From Clostridia bacterium (lineage in GTDB: Bacteria > Bacillota > Clostridia > Christensenellales > Borkfalkiaceae), in assembly GCA_017623605.1 (NCBI GenBank), contig JAGAOR010000005.1, positions 38,570-102,569 on the forward strand: a DNA stretch of 64,000 nucleotides, read 5' to 3'. Below the pieces are notes generated by a model that made no database searches, was not told where the DNA came from, and was given only the letters and a program-made list of their open reading frames with translations. The first letter of the stretch is position 1. Each line of letters starts with the position of its first letter. Positions 53,365 to 61,016 of this stretch are shown here, piece after piece. A program made the translations under genes and the position numbers.

Positions 53365-53667
53365 GTACCAAGCTTAGCCTGACGGGAGTTGAACCCGACA
53401 AGGTTTTCACGACAAAAAAATGTTTATACTTCGTCAATTTCGCTTATCATACGTCGGTATGATTGCGCTCAATTTCCTTGTCTATCCTGTTTTTTTGCTC
53501 GTGAAAACTGCTTCACACCTGAAAAGATGTATTTTTTAGCGGTTTTTTGCCAAGACTGCGCGCAGACGTATCGACATACTTCAAGCGCGAGCGTGGCGAA
53601 AAGAGCAGAAAAGACGCTTTTCAGGCTTGTGGCGGTTCAATTCTCGTCAGGCTAAAACGCTTCGTAC
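53365..53667 (-). ncRNA. Structured leader or ncRNA upstream of uvrC
   Basis: About 300 nt bounded by an inverted repeat: GTACCAAGC + TAGCCTGACGGGAGTTGAACC (53365-53395) against GGTTCAATTCTCGTCAGGCTA + GCTTCGTAC (53634-53667). Inside are two further long hairpins: GTTTTCACGACAAAAAAA with TTTTTTTGCTCGTGAAAAC (53403-53420/53490-53508) and CCTGAAAAG with CTTTTCAGG (53518-53526/53617-53625), giving a three-way junction. A consensus minus-strand promoter starts transcription at its first base, and it ends three bases before the uvrC ATG. Two mismatches of the closing helix are G-U pairs only on the plus strand, so a mobile inverted-repeat element is an alternative. I recognise no known RNA family. 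Confidence 0.6.
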
Positions 53668-53671
53668 TTTT

Positions 53672-53700
53672 ATTATATACCAAATTCCGAAAATTTGCAA
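53672..53700 (-). promoter_or_regulatory. Promoter of structured leader and uvrC block
   Basis: Minus strand TTGCAA (53700-53695), 17 bp, TATAAT (53677-53672); predicted start about 53665-53667. Confidence 0.85.
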
Positions 53701-53723
53701 GGAAATAAACGGAAAAATCCTAA

Positions 53724-54062
53724 TCAACAGCCTAAAAACTCGATTCCTTTTAATAAAACGTCGTTAATCGAATCGTCCATTAGGCTATAAAACACGATTT
53801 TTCCCTGCCTTATACTTTTCACGATTCCCGCGCTTTTCAAAAACCGAAGCTGATGCGACACGGTCGTTTGGTTGATATTAAGTATGCGCGAAAGATCGGT
53901 AACGCACAGCTCGCTGATTGCCAGCGCAGATAAAATCTTCACCCGCGTGTAATCGGAAAAAACGGAAAAAAAGCACACGACGCCCTCTAAAATATCTCCT
54001 TGCGGAACGTAATCTTCAATCAGGCTTTGCGTGCGCTTATCTAAAAGTAGCATCTGCGACAT
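53724..54062 (-). CDS. ArsR/SmtB family metalloregulator
   Basis: A 112-residue winged-helix repressor. The DNA-binding region is DLSRILNINQTTVSHQLRFLKSAGIV, with the wing RQGKIVFYSL. ELCVTDL precedes it, the position of the alpha-3 metal site in CadC/ArsR-type sensors (ELCVCDL), but only one cysteine is present there; a C-terminal Cys ends the protein. The metal is uncertain. It follows the P-type ATPase gene by 98 bp with an inverted repeat in the gap, and probably controls it or itself. Confidence 0.92.
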   Translation of the reverse strand: MSQMLLLDKRTQSLIEDYVPQGDILEGVVCFFSVFSDYTRVKILSALAISELCVTDLSRILNINQTTVSHQLRFLKSAGIVKSIRQGKIVFYSLMDDSINDVLLKGIEFLGC

Positions 54063-54072
54063 AATAATTCTC

Positions 54073-54094
54073 TCCCAAATATGTTTCTTTGGGA
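54073..54094. promoter_or_regulatory. Possible operator before arsR-type gene
   Basis: TCCCAAA-8 bp-TTTGGGA, a perfect 7-bp dyad lying just upstream of the arsR SD (GGGAGAG overlaps it) and downstream of a weak TATCAT-like -10. A metalloregulator or RNA hairpin site is plausible. Confidence 0.35.
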
Positions 54095-54160
54095 ATATGA
54101 TAACATAATCAATTAGCCGCTTTCTGCGTTATTTTGGAAAAAAAGTATTTATTTTGTCAT

Positions 54161-54370
54161 TTATGAAATTTTCTTAACTTCGTAACCTGCTTCCGTAACC
54201 GCCGCAACAAGCGTTTCGTTTGCCACCTCTTCCGAAAATTCCACGCTCGCCGTTTTCTTTTTCAAATTCACTTCTACCGACGAAACGCCGATAACCCCCG
54301 AAAGCGCTTTCGTTACGTGCGCTACGCAATGCTGACACATCATTCCTTCGATTTTTAACGTTTTTTTCAT
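54161..54370 (-). CDS. Possible internal start giving a CopZ-like 69-residue metallochaperone
   Basis: In frame within the metal ATPase gene: ATG at 54370 preceded by GTGAGGATACAGTT (GAGG, eight-base spacer). The product MKKTLKIEGMMCQHC... to ...GYEVKKIS has the size and fold of a free CopZ chaperone. Internal initiation is inferred from the SD only. Confidence 0.35.
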   Translation of the reverse strand: MKKTLKIEGMMCQHCVAHVTKALSGVIGVSSVEVNLKKKTASVEFSEEVANETLVAAVTEAGYEVKKIS

Positions 54371-56581
54371 AACTGTATCCTCACTTTTTTTATTGTTTGC
54401 AAATCTCGTAAGTTTGAGCGCGTTCGTTACGACGAACAGCGAGCTTAAACTCATACACGCCGCCGCGATCATAGGATTGAGCGTAAAACCCGCAAACGCG
54501 AACGCGCCCGCCGCAACGGGAATCGCCACGCAATTATAAAAGAACGCCCAAAACAGATTTTGATAAATATTTTTAACCGTCGCTTTACTTAAATCAATCA
54601 TCGTCGAAACGAGCCGCAAATCACCTCTTGACAGCACCACGTCTGCACTCTCAATCGCCACGTCCGTGCCGTTACCCATTGCCACGCCTATATCCGCCGC
54701 TTTGAGCGCGGGACTGTCGTTGATGCCGTCGCCGACCATAGCGACGATTCCGCCAACCGAGCGCACGCGTTCCACCGCTTCCGCCTTATCCTTGGGCAAC
54801 GCTTCCGCGAAATAATCGTCGATACCCGCTTGCGCCGCAATCGCTTTCGCAACACTTTCGTTATCGCCCGTGATCATACCCACACGGATTTTACGCCGTT
54901 TTAATTCCGCAATCGCTTCTGCGCTTTGTTCTTTTAAGGTATCCGCGAGCGCAAACACGGCAAGAAGCTTTTTTTCGTCTGCTAAAAACACAACCGTTTT
55001 ACCCTGCTCGGAATATTTTTTCTCGAACGCATAGGCTTCTTTGTCTGCAATTTTACCAAGCAAACGTCGATTCCCCAAACGATAAGTTGCGCCTTGGAAC
55101 AATGCCGTCGCCCCCTTACCCGTTTCGTATTGATAAGCACTTACTTCAAGCGTGTTTACGCCGTTAAGCCGAGCCAGCGCAAAGGCGCGAACACATTCGG
55201 CGATTGGATGATTAGAATGGCTTTCTATCCCCTCTGCTATTTGTAAAACGAGCGTACTATCGGCATTTAAACACTCAAAATCCGTTACTTTCGGCTCACC
55301 GACTGTAAGAGTAGCCGTTTTATCAAGCAAAACGCAATTCACGTCTTTCGCCTTTTGCAGCGACTCCGCGTCTTTATACAAAATCCCAAGCGACATTCCT
55401 TTTCCCGTTGCCGCCATAACCGCAACGGGCGTGGCAAGCCCAAGTGAGCACGGGCAGGAAATGACGAGCACGCTAATCGCGTAATTCGCCGCCTGCGCAA
55501 TATCGCGTGTGGTTATCAGCCATACAATGAACGTTACAAGCGCGATCAACGTTACGGCGGGCACGAAAATTCCCGCAATTTTATCGGCGGCTTTTTGTAT
55601 GGGTGCTTTACTCGCCCCCGCCTCCTTCACCATTTTTACGATTTGGGAAAGCGTCGTATCTGCGCCAACCTTTTCCGCCAAAACCTTGATAAAACCGCTC
55701 TTTACTATATCCGCACCCGTAACACGATCCCCTTCTTGCGCTTCGATCGGTAAACTTTCGCCCGTGATCGCGGCGCGGTCGATAAACGCGTGCCCCTCTA
55801 CGATTTTGCCGTCTACGGGGATATATTCGCCCTGCTTCACTACGAGAATATCGCCAACCGATATTTGTGAAAATTCACACTTGGTTTGCGTGCCGCCACG
55901 TTCGATCGTAACGGTGCTTGGCATTAGTTCAATCAATTTTTCAATCTCTTCGCCCGTCTTTCGCTTAGATTTTTCTTCCAACCATTTGCCAAGCGTTACG
56001 AGTGCTAAAATCATTGCTGCCGATTCGTAGAACATATGAAAATGACCGTCAAGACTGCCAAAATATAACAAACCGGTCAAAACGAGGCTATATAAAAACG
56101 AAACACCTGAACCCATTGCCACGAGCGTGTCCATATTCGGCGCGCCCTTCGAGAGGGCTTTCGCGCCGCTCGTAAAAAATTTAAAATCAATTACGATCAC
56201 ACCAAGCGCCAAAAGCATTTGTAACGTTACGCTTATCTTTTCGCTCGGCTCGGGCAATCCGATCATACCACCCATAGAAAAATACATAAGCGGTAATAGA
56301 AAAACGAGCGACAACAAAAAACGCTTTTTCAGCTTATCAGGCGCAGGCTTACGCGCTTTTAATACGTTTTCATCATAGTCGGAAATGCCGTAGCCAAGCT
56401 CCGTTACGGCTTGAAATATATCTTCTTTTTTTATGAGCGTTTCGTCGTATTCCACGATCAAACTTTCGCCCATTAACGATACGTCCGCTTTGCTTACGCC
56501 GTTTAAACGCCTTACGACACGTTCAATTCCCGCCGAACACGCCGCACACGTCATACCGCTAACGGTGAACTTTTTTTTCAT
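54161..56581 (-). CDS. copA: P1B-type heavy-metal ATPase (CopA-like) with N- and C-terminal HMA domains
   Basis: An 806-residue metal exporter. Residues 1-68: HMA domain with GMTCAAC (11-16). Eight membrane helices include the CPC metal site (SCPCSLGLATP, 376-378), which indicates Cu+ or another soft metal. TGES is ITGESLPIE; phosphorylation motif reads LLDKTATLT (Asp420), with Ala423 in place of the near-invariant Gly; ESHSNHP and GDGINDSPALKAADIGVAMG complete the ATP domain. Residues about 738-806 are a second HMA domain with GMMCQHC at the C-terminus, unusual for CopA. A separate SD precedes an internal ATG at 54370 that would yield this 69-residue CopZ-like domain alone. Confidence 0.94.
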   Translation of the reverse strand: MKKKFTVSGMTCAACSAGIERVVRRLNGVSKADVSLMGESLIVEYDETLIKKEDIFQAVTELGYGISDYDENVLKARKPAPDKLKKRFLLSLVFLLPLMYFSMGGMIGLPEPSEKISVTLQMLLALGVIVIDFKFFTSGAKALSKGAPNMDTLVAMGSGVSFLYSLVLTGLLYFGSLDGHFHMFYESAAMILALVTLGKWLEEKSKRKTGEEIEKLIELMPSTVTIERGGTQTKCEFSQISVGDILVVKQGEYIPVDGKIVEGHAFIDRAAITGESLPIEAQEGDRVTGADIVKSGFIKVLAEKVGADTTLSQIVKMVKEAGASKAPIQKAADKIAGIFVPAVTLIALVTFIVWLITTRDIAQAANYAISVLVISCPCSLGLATPVAVMAATGKGMSLGILYKDAESLQKAKDVNCVLLDKTATLTVGEPKVTDFECLNADSTLVLQIAEGIESHSNHPIAECVRAFALARLNGVNTLEVSAYQYETGKGATALFQGATYRLGNRRLLGKIADKEAYAFEKKYSEQGKTVVFLADEKKLLAVFALADTLKEQSAEAIAELKRRKIRVGMITGDNESVAKAIAAQAGIDDYFAEALPKDKAEAVERVRSVGGIVAMVGDGINDSPALKAADIGVAMGNGTDVAIESADVVLSRGDLRLVSTMIDLSKATVKNIYQNLFWAFFYNCVAIPVAAGAFAFAGFTLNPMIAAACMSLSSLFVVTNALKLTRFANNKKSEDTVMKKTLKIEGMMCQHCVAHVTKALSGVIGVSSVEVNLKKKTASVEFSEEVANETLVAAVTEAGYEVKKIS

Positions 56582-56684
56582 AGTTTCCCTCCGATTCTTT
56601 CCTATAAATTATAGCATAACCGCTTGATTTTGTCAAGAATATGAAAGTTTTAACTTTGTTTTATTTTATATTCTACAAGGTAAC

Positions 56685-56716
56685 GCAAAAAGACGGGTGT
56701 CAAATTCCACCCGTCT
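56685..56716 (-). terminator. Terminator of yceD-rpmF
   Basis: Perfect 9-bp stem AGACGGGTG / CACCCGTCT with 8-nt loop, followed by UUUUUGC on the minus strand, 22 bp after the rpmF stop. Confidence 0.85.
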
Positions 56717-56738
56717 GATGATTGCGCATAGACGAAAA

Positions 56739-56930
56739 TTAGTTATTCTTTTCTTCTTTGGGAGCAACGACTTCCGCACCGTCGTAGAAACCGCAGTTCT
56801 TACATACTCTGTGCGCCTCTTTAAGCTCGTGGCAATGAGGACATTCAACGAGCGTTGCCGCCGTTGCCTTGTAATTTGCGAATCTCTTATTCGTTCTGCT
56901 CTTCGACTGTTTACTCTTGGGTACTGCCAT
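56739..56930 (-). CDS. rpmF: 50S ribosomal protein L32
   Basis: A 63-residue ribosomal protein starting MAVPKSKQSKSRTNKRF, with a zinc ribbon CPHC...CKNC (residues about 30-46) and an acidic/lysine tail. The Zn-binding (C+) form. Encoded directly after yceD, as in most bacteria, with SD GAGGTG. Confidence 0.97.
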   Translation of the reverse strand: MAVPKSKQSKSRTNKRFANYKATAATLVECPHCHELKEAHRVCKNCGFYDGAEVVAPKEEKNN

Positions 56931-56961
56931 AATAACACCTCACGTTTTATTTCTTTTGATT

Positions 56962-57381
56962 TTAGTTTTCGGTTTCGCTTGCATACAAAATGCCTTGACA
57001 ATCGTCGCCACAGGAAAGCGTAAACGGCATACTTGCCATCACGGCTTCGTTAATCGCTTGCGTAAGATCAATCACGCCGCCGCTATACGAATAATCCTCG
57101 CCGTTTTTGAACGGTTGGAAATACGCGTCAAGCTCACCTTTCACTTCCGTCTTTGCATCTTTTAAGCAACGTGAACATTGCCCTTCAAGCTGATAGCAAA
57201 CCGTTCCGCGAATATCGAGAGAATCGTCCTCGTAAAGCTGGTAATCGAAACGAACCTTGACGGAGGAAGCGAAGCTCACGAACGGAATTTCGATCAGTTC
57301 CTTGGGTGCGGAATATTCAAATTCCATACTTCCAGTATACTTTTTTTGCGCATTGAGTTTTCGAACGTCAATTATCATCAT
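56962..57381 (-). CDS. yceD: YceD family (DUF177) protein
   Basis: A 139-residue protein with the CSRCLKD motif (residues about 70-76) and the C-terminal SCGDDCQGILY; the four cysteines form the expected metal-binding set. Family proteins are needed for 23S rRNA accumulation. Pairing with rpmF is the strongest contextual signature of the family. Separated from ackA by 72 bp. Confidence 0.93.
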   Translation of the reverse strand: MMIIDVRKLNAQKKYTGSMEFEYSAPKELIEIPFVSFASSVKVRFDYQLYEDDSLDIRGTVCYQLEGQCSRCLKDAKTEVKGELDAYFQPFKNGEDYSYSGGVIDLTQAINEAVMASMPFTLSCGDDCQGILYASETEN

Positions 57382-57453
57382 AAAACCGACTTAACAAGTA
57401 TAGTATATTTCTGCAACTTTGTCAACTTATTTTTCGAGGAATTTTCGGATTTT

Positions 57454-58647
57454 TTACAATAATTCCACGGTTTCTCTCGCAATTACCAATTCTTCGTTGG
57501 TAGGAATGATCAAAACCTTGACTTTCGAGTTCTTTCCCGTTATATCGCGAATTGCGCCGTTATTCTTTTCGTTGTTCTTCGCTTCGTCGATTTCCAAAGA
57601 AAGATATTGCATATTATCACAAATCGCTTTTCTTACGCTCGCGGTATTTTCCCCGACGCCCGCCGTGAACACGATACAATCCACTCCGTTCATCGCCGCC
57701 GCGTACGCGCCTACGTATTTTTTGCAGGAATACGCGAACATATCGAGCGCAAGCTGTGCGCGCTCGTTTCCTTCGTTTGCCGCCGCGATAAGATCGCGGA
57801 AATCGCTGGAAATACCCGAAACGCCTAACATACCGCTCTTTTTATTGAGATAGGTGAGTGCCTGTGAAAAATCAAGCCCCTCTTTCTTGGCAAGATATTC
57901 CGCCGCCGCAGGATCTATATCCCCGCTACGCGTTCCCATAGGTACGCCCGCAAGCGGCGTAAAGCCCATAGACGTATCCACGCTCTTGCCCCCGTCTACT
58001 GCCGTAATCGAAGAACCGTTACCAAGGTGGCAAGTAACAATCTTCAATTCTTCGGGTTTTTTACCGAGATATTTCGCCGCTTCTTGTGAAACGAATTTAT
58101 GGCTCGTGCCGTGGAAACCGTAGCGACGGATCTTATATTTCTCGTAGTCCGCGTAATCAATCGCGTACATATACGCGTGTTTGGGCATCGTGAAATGGAA
58201 GCTCGTATCGAATACAAACGCCATAGGCGTTTTGGGCATAGCCGCAAGACACGCCTTTACCCCCACGATTGCCGCCGGATTATGCAAGGGCGCAAGATCG
58301 CAAAGCTCTTCCATCTTTTCGAGCACTTCGTCTGTGATGAGCGTAGGTTTTTTGAACGTTTCCCCCGAAGCCACTGCACGATGTCCGACTGCGCCGATCT
58401 CGTCCATAGAAGCGATCACGCCGATCTTACTATCGGTAAGTGCTTTCAAAACGAGCGCCACCGCCACGTTGTGATTGGGCATATCTTGCTCAATCACCGT
58501 TTCGTTGCCTTTTGCTTTATGTACAAGTTTAGAACCGTCGATACCGATACGTTCGCAGTTGCCTTTTGCGATCACCGCTTCCGTTTCCATATCGATCAGC
58601 TGATATTTCAAAGATGAACTTCCTGAATTGATAACCAAAACTTTCAT
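57454..58647 (-). CDS. ackA: Acetate kinase
   Basis: A 397-residue ASKHA-fold kinase that converts acetyl phosphate and ADP to acetate and ATP. Starts KVLVINSGSSSLKYQL; contains FDTSFH (catalytic Asp), YGFHGTSHKFVSQEA, HLGNGSSI and GGxxGxG-like FTAGVGENTASVR. Complete. Works with Pta, encoded 18 bp upstream, in substrate-level ATP formation typical of fermenters. Confidence 0.98.
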   Translation of the reverse strand: MKVLVINSGSSSLKYQLIDMETEAVIAKGNCERIGIDGSKLVHKAKGNETVIEQDMPNHNVAVALVLKALTDSKIGVIASMDEIGAVGHRAVASGETFKKPTLITDEVLEKMEELCDLAPLHNPAAIVGVKACLAAMPKTPMAFVFDTSFHFTMPKHAYMYAIDYADYEKYKIRRYGFHGTSHKFVSQEAAKYLGKKPEELKIVTCHLGNGSSITAVDGGKSVDTSMGFTPLAGVPMGTRSGDIDPAAAEYLAKKEGLDFSQALTYLNKKSGMLGVSGISSDFRDLIAAANEGNERAQLALDMFAYSCKKYVGAYAAAMNGVDCIVFTAGVGENTASVRKAICDNMQYLSLEIDEAKNNEKNNGAIRDITGKNSKVKVLIIPTNEELVIARETVELL

Positions 58648-58665
58648 TTATTTTACCTCTATTCC

Positions 58666-59664
58666 TTAAAGTTGTGTTTGAAGCGCAGTAATCGCTACTG
58701 CCGCCACGATGTCTTCACTCTTGCAACCACGCGAAAGATCGTTCATAGGTTTTGCAAAACCTTGACAAATCGGACCGACCGCCATAAATCCGCCCAAACG
58801 TTCCGCAATCTTATAGCCGATATTTGCCGACTGCAATTCAGGGAACACGAACACGTTTGCTTGTCCTGCTACGGGCGAATCGGGTGCTTTAAGAGCCGCA
58901 ACGGAAGGCACGATCGCTGCGTCGAATTGTAATTCGCCGTCAAGCTTCAAATCGGGGGCTTTTTCTTTTGCAATTCGCACCGCTTCAGCAACGAGAGATA
59001 CGTTATCGTGCTTCGCACTCCCTTTCGTCGAGAAAGAAAGCATCGCCACTTTCGGATCAATCCCCGCGATTGCTTTTGCCGAGTTTGCCGTAGCAAGCGC
59101 GCAATCGGCAAGCCCTTCGCTCGTGTACGTAGGATTCAGCCCGCAATCCGCGAACACCACGAGCCCGTCGGGACAATATTGATTACCCTGGGGAGGACAG
59201 ATCATAAGATTGAAGCTGGAAACGGACGAAACCCCTTTTGCCGTTTTAATAATTTGAAGACCGGGGCGAAGCGTGTTTGCCGTGGAATGGCACGCGCCCG
59301 AAACCAAACCGTCTACGTCCCCCATTTTGAGCATCATTGCCCCAAAATACGTGCCGTCTGCAAGCAACTTCGCCGCTTGATCGGGCGTCATACCCTTGGA
59401 AGCTCGAAGTTCACAAAGCTTGGCGTTATATTCGGGCAGCTTTTCCGACGTAAGCGGATCAACGATGGTAACACCCGTAAGATCAACGTCGGGATTTGCC
59501 GCTTTGATCTCTGCCTCGTTACCAAGAAGAACGATTTTTGCCACGCCCTCTTTCGTTGCATCCGCGGCAGCTTTCACCACGCGCGAATCTTCACCCTCGC
59601 AAAGAACGATCGTCTTGTTCAGGGCTTTTGCCTTAATTTTGATTTCATCAAGAATATTTTTCAT
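58666..59664 (-). CDS. pta: Phosphate acetyltransferase
   Basis: A 332-residue short-form (class I) Pta converting acetyl-CoA and phosphate to acetyl phosphate. Contains IVLCEGEDSRV at the start, GACHSTANTLRPGLQIIKT, VFADCGLNPTYTSEGLADCA and the C-terminal VFVFPELQSANIGYKIAERLGG. Class hallmark length about 330. First gene of the pta-ackA unit, SD AAGGAG. Confidence 0.97.
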   Translation of the reverse strand: MKNILDEIKIKAKALNKTIVLCEGEDSRVVKAAADATKEGVAKIVLLGNEAEIKAANPDVDLTGVTIVDPLTSEKLPEYNAKLCELRASKGMTPDQAAKLLADGTYFGAMMLKMGDVDGLVSGACHSTANTLRPGLQIIKTAKGVSSVSSFNLMICPPQGNQYCPDGLVVFADCGLNPTYTSEGLADCALATANSAKAIAGIDPKVAMLSFSTKGSAKHDNVSLVAEAVRIAKEKAPDLKLDGELQFDAAIVPSVAALKAPDSPVAGQANVFVFPELQSANIGYKIAERLGGFMAVGPICQGFAKPMNDLSRGCKSEDIVAAVAITALQTQL

Positions 59665-59745
59665 TATTTTACTCCTTGAAACGCTTTATTATTTTTTCAT
59701 TTTCGTTTATAATAGATAGGAAAGCTCTATTCTCTATTCTCTATT

Positions 59746-59774
59746 ATTATATCACACATTTTTAACAATGTAAA
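59746..59774 (-). promoter_or_regulatory. Promoter of pta-ackA
   Basis: Minus strand TTTACA (59774-59769), 17 bp, TATAAT (59751-59746) with extended TG. Downstream the leader starts with a three-fold tandem of ATAGAGA (about 59722-59745). Confidence 0.75.
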
Positions 59775-59793
59775 GGAATTGAAAAGACATAAT

Positions 59794-60939
59794 ATGAAAA
59801 TTTGTGCAATAATTTGCGAATACAACCCCTTTCACAACGGGCATCTCTATCATTTGAACGCCGCGCGCGAACATTCGGGCGCAGACGCTATCGTTTGCTT
59901 TATGAGCGGTAATTTCGTACAACGCGGCGAATCGGCGATTTCAGATAAATATACAAGGGCGCGACACGCCGTGCTCGCGGGCGCGGACGCGGTGATTGAG
60001 TTACCCGCCGTTTATTCCACCTCGAACGCAGAACTGTTCGCCAAAGGCGCGGTGCAGCTGCTTTCCTCTATCCCCGCTGTGCAAACGCTTTGTTTCGGTG
60101 CAGAAACCGCGAATAAGGCGGCGTTTTTACTTGCCGCAAGATATTTAAACGACGAGCCGAAAGAGGTTTCAGATAAAATCAAAGCGGAATTGACGAGCGG
60201 CGCAAGCTATGCAAGAGCAAGGGCGCAGGCTTGGGCGGGATTTATCCCTTTCGATCTACTCACTTCCCCCAACAACGTTTTAGGTTTGGAATACACGAAA
60301 GCGTTACAAGCCCTTGGCTCTACGATAGAAATTTTGCCTATATGCAGAACGGGAGCAGGTTATTCCGAGGAACGCTTACAAAGCGATTATTCCTCTGCCA
60401 CGGCTATACGAGCCGCAATCAGAACGGGGGAAATTTTCGACGGCAATCTCCCTGATTTTGTGCGCAAAGATTTGCCCCCCGCCTTGGAAACACGCTTGGA
60501 CGCCTTGGAAAAATACGCAATCCTCTCCACTCCAAAAGAAGAAATTGCGCGCGTTTGCGATTGCACGGAAGGCTTAGAAAATGCGTTCAAGCGCGCGGCT
60601 TTGTTAAAAGCACCTCTCGCGCAAACACTCACCACTGCGCGGTATACGGCTTCCAGAATACGCCGTATTGCCTTGCAAAATCTTCTTAAAATCGACGAAA
60701 ATTCCATTCGTAGAGCTTTGCTAAATCCCTTATACTTAAACGTATTGGCGATCAAAAAGGAACGCAAAGAGCTTCTGTCTGCGCTTGGAGAAAGCACCTT
60801 TCCGCTCCTTATTCGCCCGCGCGACGAAGAAACGCTTTGCGAGATTGCAAAGAAAACTCTGGAAATTGATCGCTTTGCCGATCACGTTTATAACCTATTA
60901 TACGAAGTAAACGAACAAGAAAAAAACGTATTTATATAA
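59794..60939 (+). CDS. tmcAL: tRNA(Met) cytidine acetate ligase
   Basis: A 381-residue nucleotidyltransferase-like enzyme (YlbM) that acetylates the wobble cytidine of elongator tRNA-Met using acetate and ATP. Starts MKICAIICEYNPFHNGHLYHL (HxGH nucleotide motif), followed by FMSGNFVQRGESAISDKYTRA and VIELPAVYSTSNAELFAKGAV. The start at 59794 fits the family start; the longer frame begins at a TTG. Divergent from pta-ackA, which makes acetate, and typical of clostridial gene order. Confidence 0.95.
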   Translation: MKICAIICEYNPFHNGHLYHLNAAREHSGADAIVCFMSGNFVQRGESAISDKYTRARHAVLAGADAVIELPAVYSTSNAELFAKGAVQLLSSIPAVQTLCFGAETANKAAFLLAARYLNDEPKEVSDKIKAELTSGASYARARAQAWAGFIPFDLLTSPNNVLGLEYTKALQALGSTIEILPICRTGAGYSEERLQSDYSSATAIRAAIRTGEIFDGNLPDFVRKDLPPALETRLDALEKYAILSTPKEEIARVCDCTEGLENAFKRAALLKAPLAQTLTTARYTASRIRRIALQNLLKIDENSIRRALLNPLYLNVLAIKKERKELLSALGESTFPLLIRPRDEETLCEIAKKTLEIDRFADHVYNLLYEVNEQEKNVFI

Positions 60940-60947
60940 AACGAAAA

Positions 60948-60987
60948 CCGCGCCGCTAAAGGTTTATCACCTTTGGCGGCGCGGGTT
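60948..60987 (+). terminator. Terminator after tmcAL, possibly bidirectional
   Basis: 16-bp GC-rich stem (60948-60963 / 60969-60984, one G-U pair) with TTATC loop, then GTTT; A-run on the other side. Lies between converging tmcAL and heparinase-like gene 2. Confidence 0.85.
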
Positions 60988-61016
60988 TAAACGCAACCAC
61001 AATCCCTGTAAAGCTC

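Noticed and set aside
53389-53655. Plus-strand 88-codon frame inside the uvrC leader
   Set aside because: No SD, lies entirely in the inverted-repeat structure, and no recognisable protein features.
53365-53667. tmRNA, SRP RNA, 6S RNA or RNase P RNA upstream of uvrC
   Set aside because: No tag reading frame or resume codon pattern, no SRP GGAAG-tetraloop motif, no RNase P core motifs that I can find; the pairing extends far beyond an acceptor stem.
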